NCBI GenBank assembly: GCA_005888515.1
Contig: VAZR01000029.1
Span: 1-5,218, forward strand
DNA length: 5,218 bases
Source: Alphaproteobacteria bacterium
Lineage (GTDB): Bacteria > Pseudomonadota > Alphaproteobacteria > ATCC43930 > CGMCC-115725
Direction of reading: 5' to 3'
The translations under genes and the position numbers were made by a program. This document shows positions 1-4,824 of the stretch, piece after piece (positions within the stretch are counted from its first letter, which is position 1; each line of letters starts with the position of its first letter). The notes beneath the pieces were generated by a model that searched no databases, had not been told where the DNA came from, and saw only the letters and a list, made by a program, of their open reading frames with translations.

Positions 1-24
1 CAGGAGCATCTGAAGGGGTAGAGC

Positions 25-624
25 TCAGAAGCCGCGGCGCGGCGCGAGCCGGCGGAACGACGCGCCGTTATCGACATCCTCGAGGCGGGCGGCGAAACCG
101 ACCGACACCCGGCGCGGCAGATTGGCAAGCGCATCTTCGAGCGCGTGCAGCGTGGACCAGCGCACCTCGCCGAAGGACACCGGTAGGGATGGCGAGCGGC
201 GCGCACCCACGAGCCAGAACCCGCCATCCGCGGCTGGGCCGAAGACGAAATCGTGTCGGCCGAGAAGGCGGAAAGCCTCGGCGATGTGATGCGAACTAAG
301 CGCCGGGATATCGGCGCCGACCAGCACCACCGGCCCGGGCGGGCATGCGGCAAGGGCGTGGAGCATGCGTTCGCCGAGATCGCCCCTGCCCTGCCCCACA
401 ATCGGTGTGCCGCGCGGCCAGAGGCGCTTGCGATGGCGGGCGCGGCCCGGTGTGACGGCCAGACGCATATGCCATCGCCGGTCTCGGCCGAGGCGGCGCT
501 GCAATCTGGCGAGCATCAACCGCTCGAAACGCAGCGCAGCGACGTCGCCGATGTCGTGGGCCAGACGGCGCTTGCCGGTGCCGAGCATGGGCGCGCGAAT
601 AAACAAAATGAGATGCTGCCGCAT
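25..624 (-). CDS. TIGR04282/DUF2064 family CofC-like transferase (199 aa)
   Basis: This is a nucleotidyltransferase-like protein of the DUF2064 family, annotated elsewhere as rSAM/selenodomain-associated transferase 1. The reaction is unknown; the fold resembles CofC-type nucleotidyltransferases and GT-A glycosyltransferases, and the protein should be cytosolic. Family hallmarks are visible in order: the N-terminal loop FIRAPMLGTGKRRLA (residues 8-22), GQGRGDLGERM (77-87), GADIPAL (103-109), FGPAADGGFWLVG (128-140) and the late DVDN (183-186). About 200 residues is the usual length. The frame stays open upstream to 684, but the ATG at 624 puts the first strand (HLILFIRAP) at the N-terminus and overlaps the stop of the upstream glycosyltransferase by one base (TGATG). 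There is no Shine-Dalgarno before it, so it is probably translated by coupling. The upstream partner is broken, so its function may be affected. The family call is firm; the substrate is unknown. Confidence 0.88.
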   Translation of the reverse strand: MRQHLILFIRAPMLGTGKRRLAHDIGDVAALRFERLMLARLQRRLGRDRRWHMRLAVTPGRARHRKRLWPRGTPIVGQGRGDLGERMLHALAACPPGPVVLVGADIPALSSHHIAEAFRLLGRHDFVFGPAADGGFWLVGARRSPSLPVSFGEVRWSTLHALEDALANLPRRVSVGFAARLEDVDNGASFRRLAPRRGF

Positions 625-1215
625 CAGCCGTAAAGCCGAGCGATCCGCCGCGGCGGCACCCCGGCGAAATACAACGACAGGCACAACAGATTGCGCAACG
701 GCCGGCGCAGGTATCCCTCGCGCCGGTAACGCCGGGCCGAGCAGATGATTGGCGCCGGTATCGGCACGAGCCGACGGCGCCCGAGGCGGCGGACGATATC
801 GACATCCTCCATCAGCGGGATCGGCGCAAAGCCGCCAACCGCATCGTAGAGGCTGCGGGCGATCAGCAGCCCCTGATCGCCATAAGGCAACCCCCAGGCG
901 CGGCAGCGCCAGGCGACGATCCGTTCGAGTCGCCGCGCCGCCGGCTCGGGATCACCCAGCGCGAAAGAAAAATAACCGGCACGTTCAGAGCCCTCGGGCC
1001 GGGAAATGAATGCCGCAACGGCCTCCTCCCATCCCGCCGGCGGCTCGGGAGATCGCAACGGTGTCGTCGCGCGACCCGCCATCGCTGACGATGATCTCGC
1101 GGATCAGCGCGGAGCCGGCCAGCGCGGCCAATGTGTCCGGCAGCTCGTCGGCGGCATCGAGCGTCGGGATCACGACCGAAACTCGATTATGTTCTTGAAA
1201 TGTTCCCACCGGCAT
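624..1215 (-). pseudogene. TIGR04283-type family 2 glycosyltransferase, internally deleted and frameshifted
   Basis: This is a remnant of a GT-A fold glycosyltransferase, annotated elsewhere as rSAM/selenodomain-associated transferase 2. The N-terminal part reads from ATG 1215 and carries SVVIPTLDA, IIVSDGGSRDDT and ISRAAG (about 60 residues, to about 1036). That frame then reads off-family sequence and stops at 985. The C-terminal part is in another frame from about 1034 to the stop at 624: GWEEAVAAF, then LPYGDQGL, LMEDVDIVRR and RNLLCLSLYF, ending IARLYG as in intact members. Joined, the halves give about 196 residues, while the family is usually about 225-235. The missing stretch is where members carry the R-G-R-G-Q segment and the HADT (DxD-type) motif that binds the nucleotide sugar. 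Frameshifting alone could not restore function. Downstream translation of the 25-624 gene may also suffer. Assembly or sequencing error is the main alternative. Confidence 0.82.
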
Positions 1216-1223
1216 CCCATAAT
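1195..1223 (+). promoter_or_regulatory. Sigma70-like promoter of the PA0069-family radical SAM gene
   Basis: A -35 box TTGAAA (1195-1200) and a -10 box CATAAT (1218-1223) each match the consensus at five of six positions and are separated by exactly 17 bases. The predicted start is the A at 1230, seven bases after the -10 box, which is also the A of the ATG. No Shine-Dalgarno precedes that ATG, so a leaderless mRNA is inferred. The boxes lie across the start of the divergent broken glycosyltransferase, whose ATG is at 1215-1213. Confidence 0.6.
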
Positions 1224-1229
1224 TGGCGC

Positions 1230-2312
1230 ATGGATATGCCGGCCACCCCCCAGCCGCGCAAGGGACGCGGCGCCGGAAGCAACGAAAGCGGCCGCTTCGA
1301 AAGCGAGAAGCGGGTCGCTTTCGATGATGGCTGGGGCTCGTCGGAGGACGAGCCGGCGCGGTTGCCGACCACGCTGTCGGTCGACACGACCCGCACGATC
1401 ATCGCCCGTAACGACTCGCCCGATATCGGCTTCGACCGCTCGATCAACCCCTATCGGGGCTGCGAGCATGGCTGCATCTATTGCTACGCCCGGCCGAGCC
1501 ACGCCTATCTCGGCCTGTCGCCGGGTCTCGATTTCGAAACCCGCATCTTCTACAAGCCGAACGCCGCCGCGCTATTGCGCGACGAATTGCGCAAGAAGGG
1601 TTATGTCTGCCGGCCGCTCGCGCTCGGCAGCAACACCGACCCGTACCAGCCGGCCGAGCGCAAATTCGGCATTACCCGCGCGATCCTCGAAGTACTGCGC
1701 GATTTCCGTCACCCGGTGACGATCGTCAGCAAGGGCGCGCTGATCCAACGCGACATCGACATCCTGACCGATATGGCCCGGGAAAAATTGGCGATCGTGA
1801 CCATCTCGGTGACGACGCTGGATCGCGAACTCGCCCGCAAGATGGAGCCGCGCGCCGCGACACCGGAACGCCGGATCGAAACGATCGCTGCGCTCGCCAA
1901 GGCCGGCATCCCGACCGGCGTCTTGTCGGCCCCGATGATCCCGGCGCTCAACGACCGCGAAATGGAGGCGATCCTGACGCGGGCCCGTGAGGCCGGGGCG
2001 AGCGTCGCCGGTTATACGCTGTTGCGGCTGCCGCTCGAATTGAAGGCGCTATTCAAGGAGTGGCTCGAAACCCACCAGCCGCAAAAGTCCGCGCATGTAC
2101 TGTCACTGGTCGCGCAATGCCATGGCGGCAAGCTTTACGACTCCGCCTGGTCCAAGCGCATGGTCGGCGGCGGCCCCTATGCCGAGATGCTGGCGGCGCG
2201 CTTCGACCGCGCCTGCCGCAAGCTCGGCTATTCGCCGCGATCGACGCACATGCTCGACACCAGCCGCTTCCGTCCGCCGCCGCAACGAGGCGATCAGCTC
2301 GCGCTGTTCTGA
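1230..2312 (+). CDS. PA0069 family radical SAM protein (360 aa)
   Basis: This is a radical S-adenosylmethionine protein of the PA0069 (Rv2578c-like) family, distantly related to spore photoproduct lyase. The physiological reaction is not known. The cluster-binding motif CEHGCIYC gives Cys78, Cys82 and Cys85 (CX3CX2C) for the 4Fe-4S cluster. Other family signatures are the N-terminal GRGAGSNESGRFE, TRTIIARNDSPDIGFDRSINPYRG just before the cysteines split around residues 54-77, then NTDPYQPAE, SVTTLD, MEPRAATPERR, and AGIPTGV followed by APMIPALND. The length is normal and no key residue is missing. The frame is open to 1131, but residues before 1230 resemble no family member; ATG 1230 or ATG 1236 fits best. 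Neither has a Shine-Dalgarno, and a strong promoter is centred so that transcription would begin at 1230. Its 3' end overlaps the convergent DUF488 gene by 19 bases. A DNA- or RNA-repair role is sometimes guessed from the SplB relation but is not shown here. Confidence 0.92.
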   Translation: MDMPATPQPRKGRGAGSNESGRFESEKRVAFDDGWGSSEDEPARLPTTLSVDTTRTIIARNDSPDIGFDRSINPYRGCEHGCIYCYARPSHAYLGLSPGLDFETRIFYKPNAAALLRDELRKKGYVCRPLALGSNTDPYQPAERKFGITRAILEVLRDFRHPVTIVSKGALIQRDIDILTDMAREKLAIVTISVTTLDRELARKMEPRAATPERRIETIAALAKAGIPTGVLSAPMIPALNDREMEAILTRAREAGASVAGYTLLRLPLELKALFKEWLETHQPQKSAHVLSLVAQCHGGKLYDSAWSKRMVGGGPYAEMLAARFDRACRKLGYSPRSTHMLDTSRFRPPPQRGDQLALF

Positions 2313-2653
2313 CCCTTGAGCCACTCGGCGAGCGCCACTGCATTGTTGTTGTCCGGATCGCGCGAGGCGAAGAGCAGGGTCACCGTCCCGGTTGCATCGA
2401 ACAACGGTTTCAACCCCGCGCGCTTACGGTCGAGTTCGGCGACGTAGCGGCGGCGAAATTCGGTCCAGCGCTTCGGATCATGGCCGAACCAGCGCCGCAG
2501 CTCCGCGCTCGGCGCCACATCGCGCAGCCACAGATCAATGGCCGCCTCGTCCTTCTTGAGGCCGTGCGGCCATAACCGGTCGACCAGAACGCGCGTGCCG
2601 TCTTTCGGGTCAGGCCGATCGTAGACGCGCTTCGTGCGGATTTGTCGCGGCAT
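2294..2653 (-). CDS. DUF488 (YeaO-like) family protein (119 aa)
   Basis: This is a small cytosolic protein of the DUF488 family, YeaO subgroup, whose biochemical role is not established. The family core is plain: VYDRPDPKDGTRVLVDRLWP near residues 10-29, then the helical block LWLRDVAPSAELRRWFGHDP (about 41-60), the RRRYVAEL helix (67-74) and the strand VTLLFASRDPDNNNA (about 91-105). The length of about 120 is typical. The ATG at 2653 begins right before the first conserved strand. It has no Shine-Dalgarno, but a TAGAAT box lies seven bases upstream (2665-2660, minus strand), which suggests a leaderless transcript. The gene is divergent from the 73-residue unknown protein and tail-to-tail with the radical SAM gene, sharing 19 bases including both stop codons. 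The family call is firm; function is unknown. Confidence 0.9.
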   Translation of the reverse strand: MPRQIRTKRVYDRPDPKDGTRVLVDRLWPHGLKKDEAAIDLWLRDVAPSAELRRWFGHDPKRWTEFRRRYVAELDRKRAGLKPLFDATGTVTLLFASRDPDNNNAVALAEWLKGQNSAS

Positions 2654-2659
2654 CGCGGC

Positions 2660-2665
2660 ATTCTA
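2660..2665 (-). promoter_or_regulatory. Candidate -10 box for the DUF488 gene
   Basis: Read on the minus strand, 2665-2660 is TAGAAT, five of six matches to the -10 consensus. It ends seven bases before the A of the ATG at 2653, so the predicted transcript would start at the ATG. The -35 region (around 2683-2688) is a poor match, so the call rests on the -10 box, its position and the absence of a ribosome binding site. Confidence 0.35.
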
Positions 2666-2699
2666 AGCTAGTCTCGCGGGGACGGTGATCGCTAGACGC

Positions 2700-2704
2700 G
2701 GAGG
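2700..2704 (+). promoter_or_regulatory. Ribosome binding site GGAGG deciding the start of the 73-aa gene
   Basis: GGAGG lies seven bases before the ATG at 2712. It favours that ATG over the in-frame GTG at 2685, which has no comparable site. Confidence 0.6.
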
Positions 2705-2711
2705 CGCCAGG

Positions 2712-2933
2712 ATGCCGAGGGAGAAGCAGCTCAACGCCGAGCAACTGCGCCGGATCTTCCTCGAATTTGCCGAAGCCATGCGCGAACTGCCGCCCGATAC
2801 CGAGGCTGGCTTTCTCGATGCCGAGGGCGAACTTCGCCTCGCCCCCGATGTGGGCCGCAAGTTGCGCACAGCCCGCAATGTGCGCGAGGCGCTGCAGCAG
2901 ATCCGGAAGGCGGAGAACGAGCGCGAAGAGTAA
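2712..2933 (+). CDS. Unknown small charged protein (73 aa)
   Basis: I do not recognise this protein. It is short, rich in Glu, Arg and Leu, and appears mostly helical: an amphipathic helix NAEQLRRIFLEFAEAMREL (about 7-25), then a short turn PPDTEAGFLDAEGELRL (about 26-42) that could form a beta hairpin, then a second helical half ending in a highly charged tail. There is no signal peptide, membrane segment or cysteine. A good GGAGG site seven bases before ATG 2712 and the coding-like third-position GC support a real gene. It diverges from DUF488 across a 58-base gap and converges on the CoA-transferase, with only seven bases between the two stop codons. No function can be inferred from context. 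Confidence 0.62.
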   Translation: MPREKQLNAEQLRRIFLEFAEAMRELPPDTEAGFLDAEGELRLAPDVGRKLRTARNVREALQQIRKAENEREE

Positions 2934-2940
2934 TGCCCGA

Positions 2941-4170
2941 TCAGTTTCCGTCGGGGCCGGCGGCGAGGCCGGTGTTGTGCAGCCGGGCGATTTCGCGACC
3001 GGGAAGGCCGAGCACCTCAGAAAGAACCGCGTCGGTGTGCTCGCCGAGGCGCGGCGCCGGAAAGGTCGGCAGGCGCGGCACGGCGCCGAAATCCAGCGGC
3101 AGACCCGGCATCGGATATGTGCCGATGCCGGGCTGCTCGACCTCGGCGAAGAGCGGGTTGACCGGCGAGCAGCGTGGGTCGTCGCGCACGAGCTCGACAA
3201 AATCCTGAAACGAGCCCCACAACACGCCGCTGCCGGCGAACGCCTCCTTGATCTCGGCGAGGGTCTTGCCGCCGCACCACCGCGCCAGAAGCGCCGCGAT
3301 TGCATCGCGCGCCTCGTAACGCCCAGTTTCGGTGTCGAGATCGACCTCCATCATCTGGCCGACCATCGCCAGCTTGTCCGCAAGCCCGGTGGCGCGGCCG
3401 AGCGCGCGCCATTGCCGCGGGGTCAGCGCGATAATCATGACCCGCCTGTCGTCGGCGGTCGCAAAATCGCGGCCGAAGCTGCCGTAGAGATCGTTGCCGA
3501 TCGCGGGCCGCGCCCGGCCGTTGATATGGACGTCGCCGACATAGCCGAGATGGCCGACCGTCGCGAGCATCACATCGGCGAGAGCGGCGACGACCTCCTG
3601 CCCGTCGCCGGTGCGGGCGCGGTGGCGCTCAGCTGCCAAGAGGGCGGTCGCCAGATAAAGCCCGGCGGCGATGTCCCAGGCCGGCAGCACGTTATTGACC
3701 GGCGCGCCTACGGTGGACCCGCTCTGGCCGGTGACCAGCGGAAATCCACTCGCGGCGTTGACCGTGTAATCGACCGCGGCGGTGCCGTCGCGATTGCCGA
3801 TCAGGCGCAGCAGGATCACATCCCCGCGCTTCGCCTTGAGGTTCGCGTAGTCGAGGCCCGGCAAGGGCGGCAAATTGGTCAGCACGATGCCGGCACCCGG
3901 CCCCGGCGCCGTCGCGATCGCCTGGGCGAGCGCGCGGCCCTCGGGCTTGTCGAGCGCCAGCGCCACCGAGCGCTTCGCCTTGTTGAGCCCAGCCCAATAA
4001 AGGCTGGCGCCATTCGGCGCGACCGGCCAGCGGTTGAAGTCGATGCCACCGCCGATCGGATCGATGCGGATCACCTCGGCGCCCAGCTGCGCCATCGTCA
4101 TGCCGCCGAGCGGCGCCGCGACAAAAGCGCTGAGCTCGACGATGCGCAGATCCGCGAGCAGCCGGTTCAT
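2941..4170 (-). CDS. CaiB/BaiF (class III) CoA-transferase, mesaconyl-CoA C1-C4 transferase-like (409 aa)
   Basis: This is a formyl-CoA-transferase family (class III) enzyme. From memory of the family it resembles Chloroflexus Mct, 2-methylfumaryl-CoA isomerase, which moves CoA within mesaconyl-CoA from C1 to C4. Shared-looking blocks are SAFVAAPLGGMTMAQLGAEV (14-33), IDPIGGGIDFNRWPV (36-50), YWAGLNKAKRS, NVLPAWDIAAG, LYGSFGRDF and VEQPGIGTYPMPG with PLDFGAVPR near the C-terminus. Asp166 in PAWDIAAG aligns with the catalytic Asp of the family, which forms the acyl-anhydride and aspartyl-CoA intermediates. AAERHRARTGDGQ follows it as usual. The length of about 409 is normal. The ATG at 4170 is chosen for its AGGAGG site; the frame is open to 4230 but the extra 20 residues are not family-like. 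The protein is probably a cytosolic intertwined dimer. DUF2306 lies 73 bases upstream on the same strand. The family call is firm; the specific substrate is inferred. Confidence 0.93.
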   Translation of the reverse strand: MNRLLADLRIVELSAFVAAPLGGMTMAQLGAEVIRIDPIGGGIDFNRWPVAPNGASLYWAGLNKAKRSVALALDKPEGRALAQAIATAPGPGAGIVLTNLPPLPGLDYANLKAKRGDVILLRLIGNRDGTAAVDYTVNAASGFPLVTGQSGSTVGAPVNNVLPAWDIAAGLYLATALLAAERHRARTGDGQEVVAALADVMLATVGHLGYVGDVHINGRARPAIGNDLYGSFGRDFATADDRRVMIIALTPRQWRALGRATGLADKLAMVGQMMEVDLDTETGRYEARDAIAALLARWCGGKTLAEIKEAFAGSGVLWGSFQDFVELVRDDPRCSPVNPLFAEVEQPGIGTYPMPGLPLDFGAVPRLPTFPAPRLGEHTDAVLSEVLGLPGREIARLHNTGLAAGPDGN

Positions 4171-4177
4171 CGCCGTG

Positions 4178-4183
4178 CCTCCT
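4178..4183 (-). promoter_or_regulatory. Ribosome binding site AGGAGG of the CoA-transferase
   Basis: Minus-strand AGGAGG sits seven bases before the ATG at 4170-4168. It sets the start at 4170 rather than at the in-frame ATG at 4230. Confidence 0.7.
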
Positions 4184-4243
4184 GTTGCCCTCTCCCGCCC
4201 TATTGAGCCGAAGCCGGGGCGGCGCGGCAACCCGAGGCGACGA

Positions 4244-4639
4244 TCAGCCGAACACGACCGCGTGCATGATGCGGCCGGGCAGGAAGGTGAATACGCCGGC
4301 GATCACCAGCGCGCCGATGAACAGGCCGAGCATCGCGCGGCGATGTCGTTCGACGGCATGGCGGCGGGCATGCGAGACCGCGAGCGGCAGCATCGCGAGG
4401 GTGAAGATCGACAGCAAATGGATCGGGCTGAACGGACCCCAGAGGCGGATCGTATGGATGAAGAACGAGCTGAGGACGACCGCGAACATCAGCCCCGCCC
4501 AGATCCAACCGATCGTCCGGTGCGGGATTGTCCCTTTCGGCGCCGCCAGTTGCAGCGCCCCGAGCGCGAAGGCGCCGAGCGCGGCAAAGGCGTGGATCTG
4601 AATCACGGCGGGCGCCGCCAGCAGCGGAGCAAGGTTCAT
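4244..4639 (-). CDS. DUF2306 family membrane protein, four helices (131 aa)
   Basis: This is a small integral inner-membrane protein of the DUF2306 family, whose function is not established. Four hydrophobic segments are visible at about residues 11-33, 43-62, 72-90 and 102-121. The family pattern is present: H16 in the first helix, the loop PKGTIPHRTIGWIWAG (34-49) with H40 and R41, then H74 and a His/Arg-rich cytoplasmic-looking loop SHARRHAVERHRRAM (89-103). The conserved histidines could bind heme or metal, but nothing here proves that. There is no separate signal peptide; the first helix would serve as anchor. The ATG at 4639 has GAGGG seven bases upstream. A candidate promoter with an overlapping palindrome lies at 4661-4705. 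The CoA-transferase follows 73 bases downstream on the same strand and may be co-transcribed, although it has its own strong ribosome binding site. Confidence 0.85.
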   Translation of the reverse strand: MNLAPLLAAPAVIQIHAFAALGAFALGALQLAAPKGTIPHRTIGWIWAGLMFAVVLSSFFIHTIRLWGPFSPIHLLSIFTLAMLPLAVSHARRHAVERHRRAMLGLFIGALVIAGVFTFLPGRIMHAVVFG

Positions 4640-4660
4640 CCGATAGCCCTCGGCTCCAGA

Positions 4661-4679
4661 ATGTTAATATCATTAACAT
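4661..4679. promoter_or_regulatory. Palindromic operator candidate upstream of DUF2306
   Basis: ATGTTAAT, spacer ATC, ATTAACAT: a perfect 8-3-8 inverted repeat, AT-rich in otherwise GC-rich DNA. It lies 22 to 40 bases before the DUF2306 ATG and overlaps the candidate -10 box and the predicted transcription start. That position fits a dimeric repressor site. No regulator gene is in the window, so the binding protein cannot be named. Confidence 0.5.
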
Positions 4680-4705
4680 CTATAGCGAGGGGTCTCAGAG
4701 GTCAA
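4679..4705 (-). promoter_or_regulatory. Candidate sigma70-like promoter of DUF2306
   Basis: On the minus strand, TTGACC (4705-4700) matches the -35 consensus at five of six. It is followed after 15 bases by TATAGA (4684-4679), a four-of-six -10 box. The spacing is short; TAGATG at 4682-4677 gives 17 bases but a poorer box. The palindrome at 4661-4679 begins at the end of this promoter. Confidence 0.4.
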
Positions 4706-4784
4706 GCAACGCCCTCTGGGAGAGCTTACGGGGCCTACCGGAAAACAACTTTCAACAGTGACGCATGCAGCCGCAACCGCGTTC

Positions 4785-4819
4785 CCTCGCCCCGTTTACA
4801 GGAGAGGGAGGGGGCGAGG
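4785..4819. repeat. REP-like GC-rich hairpin after the CBS gene
   Basis: CCTCGCCCC (4785-4793) pairs perfectly with GGGGCGAGG (4811-4819) around a 17-base purine-rich loop. Its composition is like the short intergenic palindromes spread through many GC-rich proteobacterial genomes. It begins six bases past the CBS gene's stop. No T-run follows the stem on either strand, so it is not a standard intrinsic terminator, although it might protect the CBS mRNA 3' end or help stop transcription. Whether it is repeated in this genome cannot be seen from a single copy. Confidence 0.45.
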
Positions 4820-4824
4820 AGCGA

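Noticed and set aside
1..24. Left edge before the DUF2064 stop
   Set aside because: It is too short to assign; no hairpin or coding signal could be recognised.
296..805. Minus-strand frame of 169 codons across the glycosyltransferase/DUF2064 junction
   Set aside because: It is a shadow frame of two recognised genes, rich in Arg, Ala, Gly and Cys, with no family match.
1131..1229. Upstream extension of the radical SAM frame to an ATG at 1131 or 1200
   Set aside because: The added residues are unlike the family, no ribosome binding site precedes either ATG, and the best promoter in the region would start transcription only at about 1230.
2642..2669. Possible plus-strand promoter TTGTCG-16-TAAGCT for the 73-aa gene
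   Set aside because: The -10 box matches the consensus at only about three of six positions, which is too weak to annotate.
2767..4206. Long open frame of 479 codons on the plus strand
   Set aside because: It lies antisense to the CoA-transferase, has no recognisable domain, is rich in Arg, Ala and Asp in the pattern typical of antisense frames in GC-rich DNA, and starts inside the 73-aa gene.
4171..4243. Search for a promoter or terminator between DUF2306 and the CoA-transferase
   Set aside because: Apart from the AGGAGG site, I saw no convincing -35/-10 pair and no stem followed by a T-run. The two genes may share a transcript.
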